Positions 1 through 7,927 of a DNA stretch of 33,194 bases are shown here, in pieces. The stretch comes from Bacteroidota bacterium (GTDB lineage: Bacteria; Bacteroidota; Bacteroidia; Chitinophagales; Saprospiraceae): positions 1 to 33,194 of the forward strand of contig JAKQLF010000039.1 of assembly GCA_029567325.1 (NCBI GenBank), read 5' to 3'. The notes under the pieces are model-generated. The model ran no database searches. It was not told where the DNA came from and worked only from the letters and a program-made list of their open reading frames with translations. Position 1 is the first letter of the stretch. The number at the start of each line of letters is the position of its first letter. The translations under genes and the position numbers were made by a program.

Positions 1-32
1 TTCAGCAGCAGAAGCAACTTCTACGTCCCCAA

Positions 33-1184
33 GTTTCAATTCCAATATGGTACGATTAAAAGAGCAAAAGAGAATAGAATGTTTGTCACTGAGGAAAGTT
101 TCAATTCCAATATGGTACGATTAAAAGTCCGATGCTGGGAAGGTGATAAATGTGTTTGTTTTCGTTTCAATTCCAATATGGTACGATTAAAAGACCTACA
201 CCAGTAACGACTCCAATAAGATTGAGGTTGTTTCAATTCCAATATGGTACGATTAAAAGCAACCATCACAAACACAGGTGACCTCAGTAATACAAAGTTT
301 CAATTCCAATATGGTACGATTAAAAGAAAAAACGATTTGCCAGAATACCGCGAAAAACTATGTTTCAATTCCAATATGGTACGATTAAAAGTGCAAGATT
401 CAATATCGTTTTATCAATTTGATATTGGTTTCAATTCCAATATGGTACGATTAAAAGAAGGTCGCGCAACATCCAGAACTCAAACCTTTCTTGTTTCAAT
501 TCCAATATGGTACGATTAAAAGCTATTTTCATTCAAACAATCTTCCAAAACCTCATTAACGTTTCAATTCCAATATGGTACGATTAAAAGTTTCATTCTG
601 GATGCTTTGTACTTTACTTTCTGCAAGTTTCAATTCCAATATGGTACGATTAAAAGTACAGGCGTTGCAATTGTTGCTTGTATAGCTGTGATGTTTCAAT
701 TCCAATATGGTACGATTAAAAGAAAATTTACCGAAACGAAAACGGTATTTGTAAAAACGTTTCAATTCCAATATGGTACGATTAAAAGAACTACCTACTA
801 TACCATCCAAGCCTTTTACATCCTGTTTCAATTCCAATATGGTACGATTAAAAGAATTTCAAACCATTGTCCACCATTTTCTTCAACCTTGTTTCAATTC
901 CAATATGGTACGATTAAAAGGTAGCATTGGAATTAATTTAAAATTGTTGTCAAAAAAGTTTCAATTCCAATATGGTACGATTAAAAGGGAGTTTAACTTT
1001 AGGTGGTACGTATCTAAATATGAGTTTCAATTCCAATATGGTACGATTAAAAGACCCAATTGCGATTTGATTTGTACTTCCTCTTAAATAGTTTCAATTC
1101 CAATATGGTACGATTAAAAGAAAGCAAGGCTGAGATAAGTCAAATAACTGTTGAGTTTCAATTCCAATATGGTACGATTAAAAG
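33..1184 (-). CRISPR. CRISPR array, 18 repeats, type I-B
   Basis: Eighteen 30-bp repeats, identical as far as I can read, begin at 33, 98, 164, 230, 297, 362, 428, 493, 561, 627, 693, 759, 825, 891, 958, 1024, 1091 and 1155. The 17 spacers are 34-38 bp and all different. On the plus strand the repeat begins GTTTCAATTCC and ends CGATTAAAAG. Its reverse complement ends in ATTGAAAC, the usual 8-nt 5' handle of type I-B crRNAs, so transcription is most likely on the minus strand, like the cas genes. The leader is then 1185-1388 and the newest spacer 1121-1154. Bases 1-32 look like part of another spacer and the leftmost repeat is not degenerate, so the array probably continues to the left. The only internal dyad is a weak CCA/TGG. 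Confidence 0.99.
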
Positions 1185-1388
1185 CCGTTCGACAACCAAA
1201 TATAATGGTTTTGTTTTAAACTACTTATAAATTTATTTCATTATTATATGTTGTCTTTTTTGTGTCGAACAACAGTTCTAAGATTTTTGCCTTTCTTCGA
1301 CAACTTTGCAACAATATGATTAATAGCCGAATATGAATATAATTATTTGATATGTTTATATTTGCCGCATTTATTGTCTGGGTCGACA
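1185..1388 (-). promoter_or_regulatory. CRISPR leader
   Basis: This AT-rich, gene-free stretch lies between the cas2 stop and the first repeat, where a leader is expected. It carries related words: GTTCGACAAC at 1187-1196, GTCGAACAAC at 1264-1273, TTCGACAAC at 1296-1304 and GTCGAC at 1382-1387. GTTCGAC (1187-1193) and GTCGAAC (1264-1270) are inverted copies. On the minus strand a Bacteroidota -7 element, TATATTTG, lies at 1197-1204, which would start the pre-crRNA a few bases before the first repeat. I find no good -33 element, so the promoter is tentative. The motif copies could be protein sites for spacer integration; that is inference. Confidence 0.75.
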
Positions 1389-1652
1389 TTACAAAAATAC
1401 ATCTGTGCTCATTTTTTCGAGACCGTGGATTTCTTTATCCAGCCATTTATTATTACGACTTTTGAAAACAATAAGACTGTCTTCTTCATCTTTCATAAAT
1501 TTTTTGGCTTCATGTAGCAATTCTTTCAATTGAACTTCTGACAATTCTCCTTCAAAAACAGAATTCTGAATCCAATTTAAATATTTTCTACACAACTTCA
1601 GGATTTTAGCTACTCTTTTTTCTCCAAAATCATACACTAGAATTACATACAT
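1389..1652 (-). CDS. cas2: CRISPR adaptation endoribonuclease-like Cas2
   Basis: This 87-residue protein has the Cas2 ferredoxin-like start MYVILVYDF with the conserved Asp at residue 8. Cas2 forms the structural dimer at the centre of the Cas1-Cas2 integrase that inserts new spacers at the leader end of the array. Its length matches the family (about 85-100 residues). The ATG overlaps the cas1 stop by one base (TAATG), which points to translational coupling. It is the last gene of the cas operon, directly before the leader. Nothing looks broken. Confidence 0.96.
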   Translation of the reverse strand: MYVILVYDFGEKRVAKILKLCRKYLNWIQNSVFEGELSEVQLKELLHEAKKFMKDEEDSLIVFKSRNNKWLDKEIHGLEKMSTDVFL

Positions 1653-2656
1653 TACCAGTACATTTTAAAAGGTTTATAGGTCTCGATTCCCAAAATATCT
1701 TTGCTTAATTTATAACATTCCAATTTAATAAGATGCTTGTAACTAACATTTTTGCCGAGACTCCTATGTTTAAACGTTTCTTTTAATCGCTCGTCATATG
1801 ATTGTACAAACGTCTTTTTTGCACCAGGTTTCAAAATGACTCCATTGACCTTTTCGTCAAAGTCTTTTGCTTGGATTTCTTTTTTATTCAAAACTTTGAA
1901 TATCACTCGATCTACTAATATTGGTTTGAATATTTCAGCAAGGTCCAAGGCTAGAGAGTATCTTCTAAATCCTGGTTCGTGTAGATAACTGATGGTTGGG
2001 TTTAGTTGGGTGTGATAAATCATGTCCAAACAGGTAGTATAACACATCATATTTCCAAAACTAATAAGCGCATTGACTTCATTTTTAGGTGGCTGTTTAC
2101 TTCTGCCATCCATTGAAAAATCATCAATAATTGTCTCAAATGCATCGTAATATACTTGCCTGATATTTCCTTCCAAACCCATCAATTCATCTATTTGATT
2201 TGTCAGTGGTATATGCAGTTGATGGCCCTCGATTAAGGCAACTTGGGATGACACATCTTTACTTCGATTGTTGTAATATTTTAAATTTTTCAACATGTTG
2301 AATGCACCACCTTCTACAAATTTTTGCGCAATTTCTATTCTTTTCTTTCTATTGGTATAAGCTTTTGTTTGCTCTATTTGCATTTTACCAGCCAATAAAT
2401 ACTCCTTGGCCATAAACGAGCCAGTGTAATGTTCGTAATAATCAAAGAAATGCACGCTTATATGATTTTGGCCTAGAAAATTGTACAATGCGCTGTTCGC
2501 ATCAAGACTACCAAAACAGTACAAATTATCTACCGTTTCTACAGGTATGTACCTTGGGACTCCTTCAATACCATCTTCATCAGTTGGTGTGAATTTTAAT
2601 GTGTTGTCTTTGCGGCTCATACGACCTGCATTGAAGAGGTAATAACTTCTTTTCAT
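1652..2656 (-). CDS. cas1: CRISPR integrase Cas1
   Basis: Cas1 is the catalytic subunit of the spacer integrase. The 334-residue protein starts MKRSYYLFNAGRMSRKDNTL, as type I-B Cas1 proteins do. It has an N-terminal beta domain and a C-terminal helical domain with the metal ligands Glu162 (in GLEGNIRQ), His226 (in LHEPGFRR) and Glu241 (in LDLAEIFKP). The spacing fits the Glu/His/acidic triad of the family, so the enzyme should be active. It begins 19 bp after cas4 and ends inside the cas2 start codon. Identity is certain; the subtype is inferred from the neighbours. Confidence 0.98.
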   Translation of the reverse strand: MKRSYYLFNAGRMSRKDNTLKFTPTDEDGIEGVPRYIPVETVDNLYCFGSLDANSALYNFLGQNHISVHFFDYYEHYTGSFMAKEYLLAGKMQIEQTKAYTNRKKRIEIAQKFVEGGAFNMLKNLKYYNNRSKDVSSQVALIEGHQLHIPLTNQIDELMGLEGNIRQVYYDAFETIIDDFSMDGRSKQPPKNEVNALISFGNMMCYTTCLDMIYHTQLNPTISYLHEPGFRRYSLALDLAEIFKPILVDRVIFKVLNKKEIQAKDFDEKVNGVILKPGAKKTFVQSYDERLKETFKHRSLGKNVSYKHLIKLECYKLSKDILGIETYKPFKMYW

Positions 2657-2675
2657 ATTATTGGTCTTAGGAATT

Positions 2676-3197
2676 TTAAAAATTTGTATCTTCTTCTACC
2701 CAGCAAAAATCAAAGTAAGAACAGTTTTTACAAGCGGACTTTTTAATTTTATCAGGAGCTGTCTCCAATGCTATAATTGCTCTCACATCATGGACCATAT
2801 TTTCCATCAACAATCGTTCTTTATCAGGATCATAGGTCACCATTTCTTTTTCACGAAGTTTTGGGTATTCCAATAACCCAGAAGCGCCTTCTACTCCATT
2901 TTTGTGTAAAAGATATAGATAATATTTTACCTGCGCTACATGTGCTGCCTCCTTGGCGGCGGATTTCTTTACTTCATGTACTATTTTGTTTTTGGCGTCA
3001 TAAAAGTCAATTTTATTACCTTCTATTTCTAGCTCACTATAGCGCATCGCCCTTTGGGCGTATGAGTATTCACCTATCATTTTTCCTTCTGTGACCAAAT
3101 CAGAAGTGTGTTCCATGGTAATGCCGTTGGCATGAAGCCAGAGTTCACGTTTACAAATGTGATATAGATTTATGTGGGTTGCAGTAATGTTTCTCAT
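2676..3197 (-). CDS. cas4: CRISPR adaptation exonuclease Cas4
   Basis: Cas4 is a RecB-family nuclease with a 4Fe-4S cluster that trims prespacers and helps choose PAM and orientation. The 173-residue product has the typical cysteine layout: one Cys near the start (Cys15 in HICKREL) and three at the end in CKNCSYFDFC (about 156, 159 and 165). The RecB-like core contains KIDFYDAKN followed by HEVKKS, carrying the acidic and lysine residues of the active site. Its ATG overlaps the TGA of the AbiEii toxin gene as ATGA, so ribosomes finishing the toxin could reinitiate on cas4. This coupling between a toxin and an adaptation gene is unusual. Confidence 0.96.
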   Translation of the reverse strand: MRNITATHINLYHICKRELWLHANGITMEHTSDLVTEGKMIGEYSYAQRAMRYSELEIEGNKIDFYDAKNKIVHEVKKSAAKEAAHVAQVKYYLYLLHKNGVEGASGLLEYPKLREKEMVTYDPDKERLLMENMVHDVRAIIALETAPDKIKKSACKNCSYFDFCWVEEDTNF

Positions 3198-4057
3198 AAA
3201 ATTACTTTCGAAGTCACTAAATCTTTTAAATCATTTATTATAACCTCCACATCAGGAAGTTTATTTTTTTCTATGTGATGGCCCAAACTACTTTTCCAGT
3301 GAGACCGTAAGGTTTTTAAATTTTTTTCACTGAAAAAGTCAGTTGCGTTGTTGTATAAAACATTTTTGAATTTTGCTTTCTCTTTAAAACGCAATGTGAT
3401 TTGGATCCAATCAGGTTCGTATTTTTCAATAAATAACAAATACCATAAATCATAGTAATCTCTTGGGGCGGTATATTTTCTCTGCAATATTGCCCTGAGT
3501 TTTTCACATATTACTTCATCAAGATTGTAACATGGTATGCCGACATTCAAATTGTCTATATCACTGTATTTGTGCAGCAGTTTTTTTTCAATAATATCAA
3601 AACACATCAATTCATGTGTTATAAATTCCAATTTGATATAGGAATGCCATCTGGAGTGATCTGGAATCATTTGATTTTTTGGATGATCAGCTCCCCAGTA
3701 ATTTATTAAGACTTTAAATCCAACCCGTTGATTTTCAAATATCATCTCAGAAAGGCTTTCTATATGAAACAGAATACCAGAGCGTTTGTGAATTTCTGAA
3801 AATACAACTTCAATTTTGGATAGAGAAATTTCAAAGTCAGCGGCAACTAATGTAAAATCAAGATCTTCAGAAAATCGGTAATCTTCAAAATAACATTTGC
3901 GCAGGCAGGTTCCACCTTTGAAAATAAGTTGTTTGCCTAATACTTCATCAGTAAAAAGTCCATAAAGTACATGACCTAAAACCCAATCTTTGTCTATGGT
4001 AGTCTTAGGTACTCCTTTCTGCATGGCAACATCCCGTATTTCTTTTTGTAATATCAT
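3194..4057 (-). CDS. abiEii: AbiEii-type nucleotidyltransferase toxin inside cas operon
   Basis: This is a 287-residue member of the AbiEii/AbiGii (COG2253) nucleotidyltransferase family, the toxin of type IV toxin-antitoxin systems linked to phage abortive infection. The signature is clear: FKGGTCLRK (Gly48-Gly49-Thr50) followed by RFSEDLDF with the metal-binding Asp65 and Asp67. A later block, DEVICEKLRAILQRK then RDYYDLWYL, is also typical. The length is normal and no catalytic residue is missing, so it should be active. The gene starts 8 bp after the antitoxin gene and overlaps cas4 by 4 bp. Known members transfer nucleotides to tRNA or other targets; the target here cannot be read from the sequence. 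Confidence 0.92.
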   Translation of the reverse strand: MILQKEIRDVAMQKGVPKTTIDKDWVLGHVLYGLFTDEVLGKQLIFKGGTCLRKCYFEDYRFSEDLDFTLVAADFEISLSKIEVVFSEIHKRSGILFHIESLSEMIFENQRVGFKVLINYWGADHPKNQMIPDHSRWHSYIKLEFITHELMCFDIIEKKLLHKYSDIDNLNVGIPCYNLDEVICEKLRAILQRKYTAPRDYYDLWYLLFIEKYEPDWIQITLRFKEKAKFKNVLYNNATDFFSEKNLKTLRSHWKSSLGHHIEKNKLPDVEVIINDLKDLVTSKVIL

Positions 4058-4065
4058 ATTGGTGG

Positions 4066-4824
4066 TTAATCTTTTATCATTTCATAAACATCGTTTTCGG
4101 ATACATTGAGCCGGAGATTCCATTTTGTGGTATATTTTCCGGTATCCAGACCGTCAGGATCAAGCAGTGTATAACCTTTGGATCGGAAATCTCTTGCAAA
4201 ATCTAGAAAATCATTCATTTGGGGCTTTTCACATATTCCAAGGTAAAATGCAAGTCTTTGTACAATTGCTCTATTGTCCATCGCCAGAGCATATTTAATT
4301 AATTTTTGCGCATCCAAAGTTGATGCATTTATGGCCTTAATCAATTCAGGCAATTCTCCCCCATATGTGGGTTTGTGCAGGCAATCCAGAATGGTTTTTT
4401 CAATATTTGTATAATAAAACTGATTGTTCCCAAATCCGCCAGTATCCAAACCAAGATGTTGATTAGCCAAAATGTGTACAAATTGGTATTGGACTCCAAG
4501 GATGGTTTTTGAAATTTTGCGTTGTGGTGACTGAATAAAAATAGTATTGGGAATCTGCGTCGTAAATCCATGAAAGTGAAGTGCTGACCAATAAGCCAAA
4601 GTCCCTTTCTCCACGACAAAACTTCCGATCACTTTTTCATCCGAAAAGTTGTGACGCACATATTTTCCTTTTTCGAGTATATGGATAAATCCATTGTGCA
4701 GGAGACTCCTTGTGATGTGCTTCCATTCTCCATACTGCATACCAGTGTGTCTTTCTATGGTCTGTGCATCAAAAACATTGATCTCATAATCGTCCAGTAA
4801 TTTTATAAACTCTCGGCTATTCAT
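4066..4824 (-). CDS. abiEi: AbiEi-type antitoxin / transcriptional regulator
   Basis: This 252-residue protein matches the AbiEi antitoxin family (COG5340-like). An N-terminal winged helix occupies about residues 5-60 (YEINVFDAQTIERHTGMQ, then KHITRSLLHNGFI, then a GKYVR wing). It is followed by the SFVVEKGTLAYWSALHFHG block and the IFIQSP and YYTNIEKTILDCLHKP segments common to these proteins. Family members bind inverted repeats upstream of their own gene and offset the toxin without stably binding it. Its position just before abiEii is standard; its position between cas3 and cas4 is not. The 111-bp gap upstream leaves room for its own promoter and operator. Confidence 0.9.
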   Translation of the reverse strand: MNSREFIKLLDDYEINVFDAQTIERHTGMQYGEWKHITRSLLHNGFIHILEKGKYVRHNFSDEKVIGSFVVEKGTLAYWSALHFHGFTTQIPNTIFIQSPQRKISKTILGVQYQFVHILANQHLGLDTGGFGNNQFYYTNIEKTILDCLHKPTYGGELPELIKAINASTLDAQKLIKYALAMDNRAIVQRLAFYLGICEKPQMNDFLDFARDFRSKGYTLLDPDGLDTGKYTTKWNLRLNVSENDVYEMIKD

Positions 4825-4935
4825 GATGCGAATATAATACCAATTTACACATTATAATGAATGAAATGTTTGTTATGGTGATTGACATGGTATTTTTGGT
4901 TATAAAAATTGGGTTTCGTTGCTTTGGTTAAATAT
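4825..4935 (-). promoter_or_regulatory. cas3-abiEi gap, candidate abiE promoter/operator
   Basis: This is the longest gap inside the cas operon. A 7-bp inverted repeat, AATACCA at 4836-4842 and TGGTATT at 4888-4894, flanks a minus-strand TATAAT-like hexamer near 4852-4857. AbiEi antitoxins are known to bind inverted repeats upstream of their genes, so autoregulation is plausible. No clear -33 element is visible and the hexamer could be chance in such AT-rich sequence. Confidence 0.3.
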
Positions 4936-7254
4936 TTAATACTCAAACTGTTCTTCATAATCCCAAGCTTCTTCTTCATTTACTAATAATCCCAAATCCG
5001 GAGAGTACACTTTATTTGTAACAAGATATGGAATAGTAAAAACTTGTTTTCCACCAGAAAAAGCATGAGCATCTGATCTAATTTTATCTGAGTTTTTCCA
5101 ACTCATATACCGCCCTTTCCGAATTTGTACTTTTAGACTTTCGGCACTGATAAAATCAAAATCATTCAAATTTTGTATAAATTCAGGTTTATTACATTGT
5201 GGTAATATCTTAATTCCGTCGAATTGCTTGTAAAATGCTTCTTCTCCATGTCTATCTTTGAGCATTGGCGATAATAAATCTAAGGCATCTTTTAACAATT
5301 TATACTTTGTGTCAAATTCCTTTTTATCATCTTCATTCCATTTGTCATAAACAAAATCAATGGCTTTTTGTAAAAGGGATTCATTTATAACACCTTGATT
5401 TTCATTGACAATTTGTTCAAATGCTTGTATCGTTTTTGATACTATTTCAGCATTATAGATATACTTGTCACTTTCGTTGGCTTGCTTATAAATAGTGCAA
5501 TCAGAAATACCTTTTTGCAATCTGCGATTGACACGACCAAAACGCTGAATAAGTGCATCAATTGGTGCGGGTTCTGTGAAAATCATGTCATAATCAATGT
5601 CCAAACTAACTTCAATTGCTTGAGTTCCAACCAAAAGTTTGATTTTTTCAGAAAGTAAAACTTTTTCTTTTGCACTTCTATCCCTTCCGGTAAATGACCC
5701 GTGTAATAATATAGCTTCATCTTCCGAAACGTTGTCCTTCAGTTGCAAAAAAACCTTCTGTGATGAATTAACAGTATTGCAAACGACTAATATCTTTTTG
5801 CCCTCTTGCAAAAGTGTAGTAATTTCACTAAGATTTTCGATTAAAAGACCTTCTTTCAATAATACTTTATGTCGTGTAAAGTTATCATACAAAGTTTGAT
5901 TTGCTGTTACTATCGAAAACTTACTAATACTTTGCTCTATTTCATCTTGAAGAAAACGGGGCATGGTTGCCGTCATAATCATAACTTTTGAATGTAGATA
6001 TTTTGTTGTAAATTCTAACAAAACTTTTATTTGAGCAAAAACATCAGGACTATACGCATGAATTTCATCAAAAATTAAAAAACACCCTGTCATTTCAAAA
6101 ATTCCTTGCTCATAGCCTCTTATACCAAAAAGGTGTTTTAACAGTTGAAAAGGTGTGCAGACTTTTATAGGTGTAACGATGTTTTTATAATTTGCTCTGA
6201 TTTCTTTAATTGCAGCCTTTTTAGTATTCAAATCATACTGTAAATCGTCAAAATAATCATTTAAATAAAAACTTAATTTGCCATGTAACATTCCTACTTT
6301 TTCTTTGGATATCACATTTCTCAATCGCTCATACATAGCATTAATTGAAGCAGTAAAAGGCAAAATATAAAAAACACGACCTTGCTCACCTTTTTGCATT
6401 TGGCTTTGAAGCCATAAAAAAGCACTTTCTGTTTTGCCTGACCCTGTTGGTGCTGATAATATTAAATTACCTACTCTTTTCGAACATTCTTTCTGATGAG
6501 CATAAAAATCAAACCCTCTTTTAATCAAATTGTCTTGTTGATTTTGTAAAAATAAAAAATCATTATTTTCAAGAAAATATACAGCATCAATTAATGCAGA
6601 ACCCATGTGGTCGCACCATTTTAAACCTCCAAAAAGTAACAATAATTTGAAGTAATCTGCTTCTGCCATCTTTCGTGGTTTTGCATTATAACCACGTATT
6701 AAACTCATAATTGACTTTGGAGTTACAGAATTTACAAGCACTTGATAATGCCGTAATAATTGCAACGCTCCATTTAAATCAACATTTTTATTGAAAGCAC
6801 TTACATAATCTTCAATATCTTCTTCATCCACTCCATCCAATAATTCTAAATTTTCATCAGGTTTTTCGTAGAAATTGGCATGAATTTGTAATTGTTCAAA
6901 ATCTTTGTGATGTCCAGCGACAACCAAACTCATTATTTTTAGTAAATCGCTATCAATGCCTTGTAAAGCATTAACAAAAGGCAAAGAAAATAACTCGTGT
7001 CGTTGATTTTCCCATTTGTCTGGGAAACCTGCCAAAACATTTTGAAATTCTTTATGCGATTTTCCTAAATCATGGCAGATCACACAAAGCCTCAAAATAT
7101 CCCAATACTGGTCCCCTAATTGTGAGATTTCGGCGACTTTTGGAAACGATTTTTTCAAAAAATTAATAATTAACAAGCAATCATCAATATGATCCTGTAA
7201 AGTCTTTGCAGAAGTGTCCGAATATTTATCTTTTGATTTTGCCAATAAAGTCAT
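4936..7254 (-). CDS. cas3: Cas3 HD nuclease-helicase, type I-B
   Basis: Cas3 is recruited by Cascade to unwind and degrade target DNA. The 772-residue protein joins an N-terminal HD nuclease to an SF2 helicase. HD ligands visible are His22, His61-Asp62 (CHDLGK), His86 (RHE) and His115-His116. Helicase motifs are Walker A APTGSGKT at 268-275, DEIH at 396-399, TAT at 428-430, then GTQAIEVSLDIDYD and QRFGRVNR further on. All key residues are present and the length is normal. The ATG overlaps the cas5 stop by one base (TAATG). Downstream the usual step into cas4 is interrupted by the AbiE pair after a 111-bp gap. Confidence 0.98.
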   Translation of the reverse strand: MTLLAKSKDKYSDTSAKTLQDHIDDCLLIINFLKKSFPKVAEISQLGDQYWDILRLCVICHDLGKSHKEFQNVLAGFPDKWENQRHELFSLPFVNALQGIDSDLLKIMSLVVAGHHKDFEQLQIHANFYEKPDENLELLDGVDEEDIEDYVSAFNKNVDLNGALQLLRHYQVLVNSVTPKSIMSLIRGYNAKPRKMAEADYFKLLLLFGGLKWCDHMGSALIDAVYFLENNDFLFLQNQQDNLIKRGFDFYAHQKECSKRVGNLILSAPTGSGKTESAFLWLQSQMQKGEQGRVFYILPFTASINAMYERLRNVISKEKVGMLHGKLSFYLNDYFDDLQYDLNTKKAAIKEIRANYKNIVTPIKVCTPFQLLKHLFGIRGYEQGIFEMTGCFLIFDEIHAYSPDVFAQIKVLLEFTTKYLHSKVMIMTATMPRFLQDEIEQSISKFSIVTANQTLYDNFTRHKVLLKEGLLIENLSEITTLLQEGKKILVVCNTVNSSQKVFLQLKDNVSEDEAILLHGSFTGRDRSAKEKVLLSEKIKLLVGTQAIEVSLDIDYDMIFTEPAPIDALIQRFGRVNRRLQKGISDCTIYKQANESDKYIYNAEIVSKTIQAFEQIVNENQGVINESLLQKAIDFVYDKWNEDDKKEFDTKYKLLKDALDLLSPMLKDRHGEEAFYKQFDGIKILPQCNKPEFIQNLNDFDFISAESLKVQIRKGRYMSWKNSDKIRSDAHAFSGGKQVFTIPYLVTNKVYSPDLGLLVNEEEAWDYEEQFEY

Positions 7255-7925
7255 TAACTGTCAAAATTTAAGTTGTGAAAGAATATATCAACTTCTTTCC
7301 CATTCGGTAATAAATCACGATAAGTTAAAAGTTCATTTGAAGCAACATTTGATTTGTGACTTATTATTGTATAAGGTTGTGTACCTAAGTTTTTGCGAGG
7401 AAATTCATTAGTAAAATACTGAGGCAATGCTTGAAGCTGACCTGGTAAGCGATATTTGAATGGAATTATTTGTCCACTTACTTTTTCAGAGATTTGATTT
7501 GGAATCAGTTTTTCTTTTCCTGAAATACATTCAATTGTCGCCAAATCATTCATTCTTCCCATTAAAATAGGATAATAAGGTTGTGATAAATATTCCACAA
7601 CTTGCTCATTATCGGTATATATTCTCAATAAATTATTGTATAAAAATTTTCGAGTAATAACGTTTGACTTTGCATTATTTGTTGGTCTACCGTCCTTACT
7701 ACTGATTTGATATATCGTTTCCAAATCTTCTCCTTCTATTTCATACTTAAAATAATACCCCAAGTTGAGGTTTTGATGCTCCAAATACGAGCCAGCTGCT
7801 GCATTTATCAAGCCTAGAACCGTACTTATCGGCGGCACTTCCAAAGTTGGTTGTATACCGCTGATTAAATTAGGATAACGAAAGCTTGCGGTCCAACTTG
7901 TAATGTCTATTTTAAAAACCTCCAT
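7254..7925 (-). CDS. cas5: Cascade subunit Cas5, type I-B (Cas5t-like)
   Basis: Cas5 caps the 5' handle of the crRNA within the I-B Cascade. I place the start at the ATG giving MEVFKIDITSWTASFRYPNL (223 residues). A longer reading from 7958 would add 11 poor residues and overlap cas7. The motif SWTASFRYP followed by LEVPPISTVLGLINAAAG is the typical Cas5 N-terminal RAMP strand and helix. The chosen start lies 2 bp after the cas7 stop, and the stop overlaps the cas3 start. Its closest relatives should be the Cas5t proteins found with Cst1 and Cst2. Confidence 0.93.
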   Translation of the reverse strand: MEVFKIDITSWTASFRYPNLISGIQPTLEVPPISTVLGLINAAAGSYLEHQNLNLGYYFKYEIEGEDLETIYQISSKDGRPTNNAKSNVITRKFLYNNLLRIYTDNEQVVEYLSQPYYPILMGRMNDLATIECISGKEKLIPNQISEKVSGQIIPFKYRLPGQLQALPQYFTNEFPRKNLGTQPYTIISHKSNVASNELLTYRDLLPNGKEVDIFFHNLNFDS

Positions 7926-7927
7926 GG

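Noticed and set aside
36-1087. Several ORFs of 79-105 codons on both strands in the CRISPR array
   Set aside because: They read the repeated 30-bp unit in different frames (FNRTILELK or FQFQYGTIK); they are array artefacts.
4913-4942. Degenerate CRISPR repeat at the cas3 end, as in CreTA guards
   Set aside because: Aligned on the minus strand it shares GAAAC at the 3' end and TTAA near the 5' end, but only 14 of 30 positions match, little above chance in AT-rich DNA, and no second copy follows at spacer distance.
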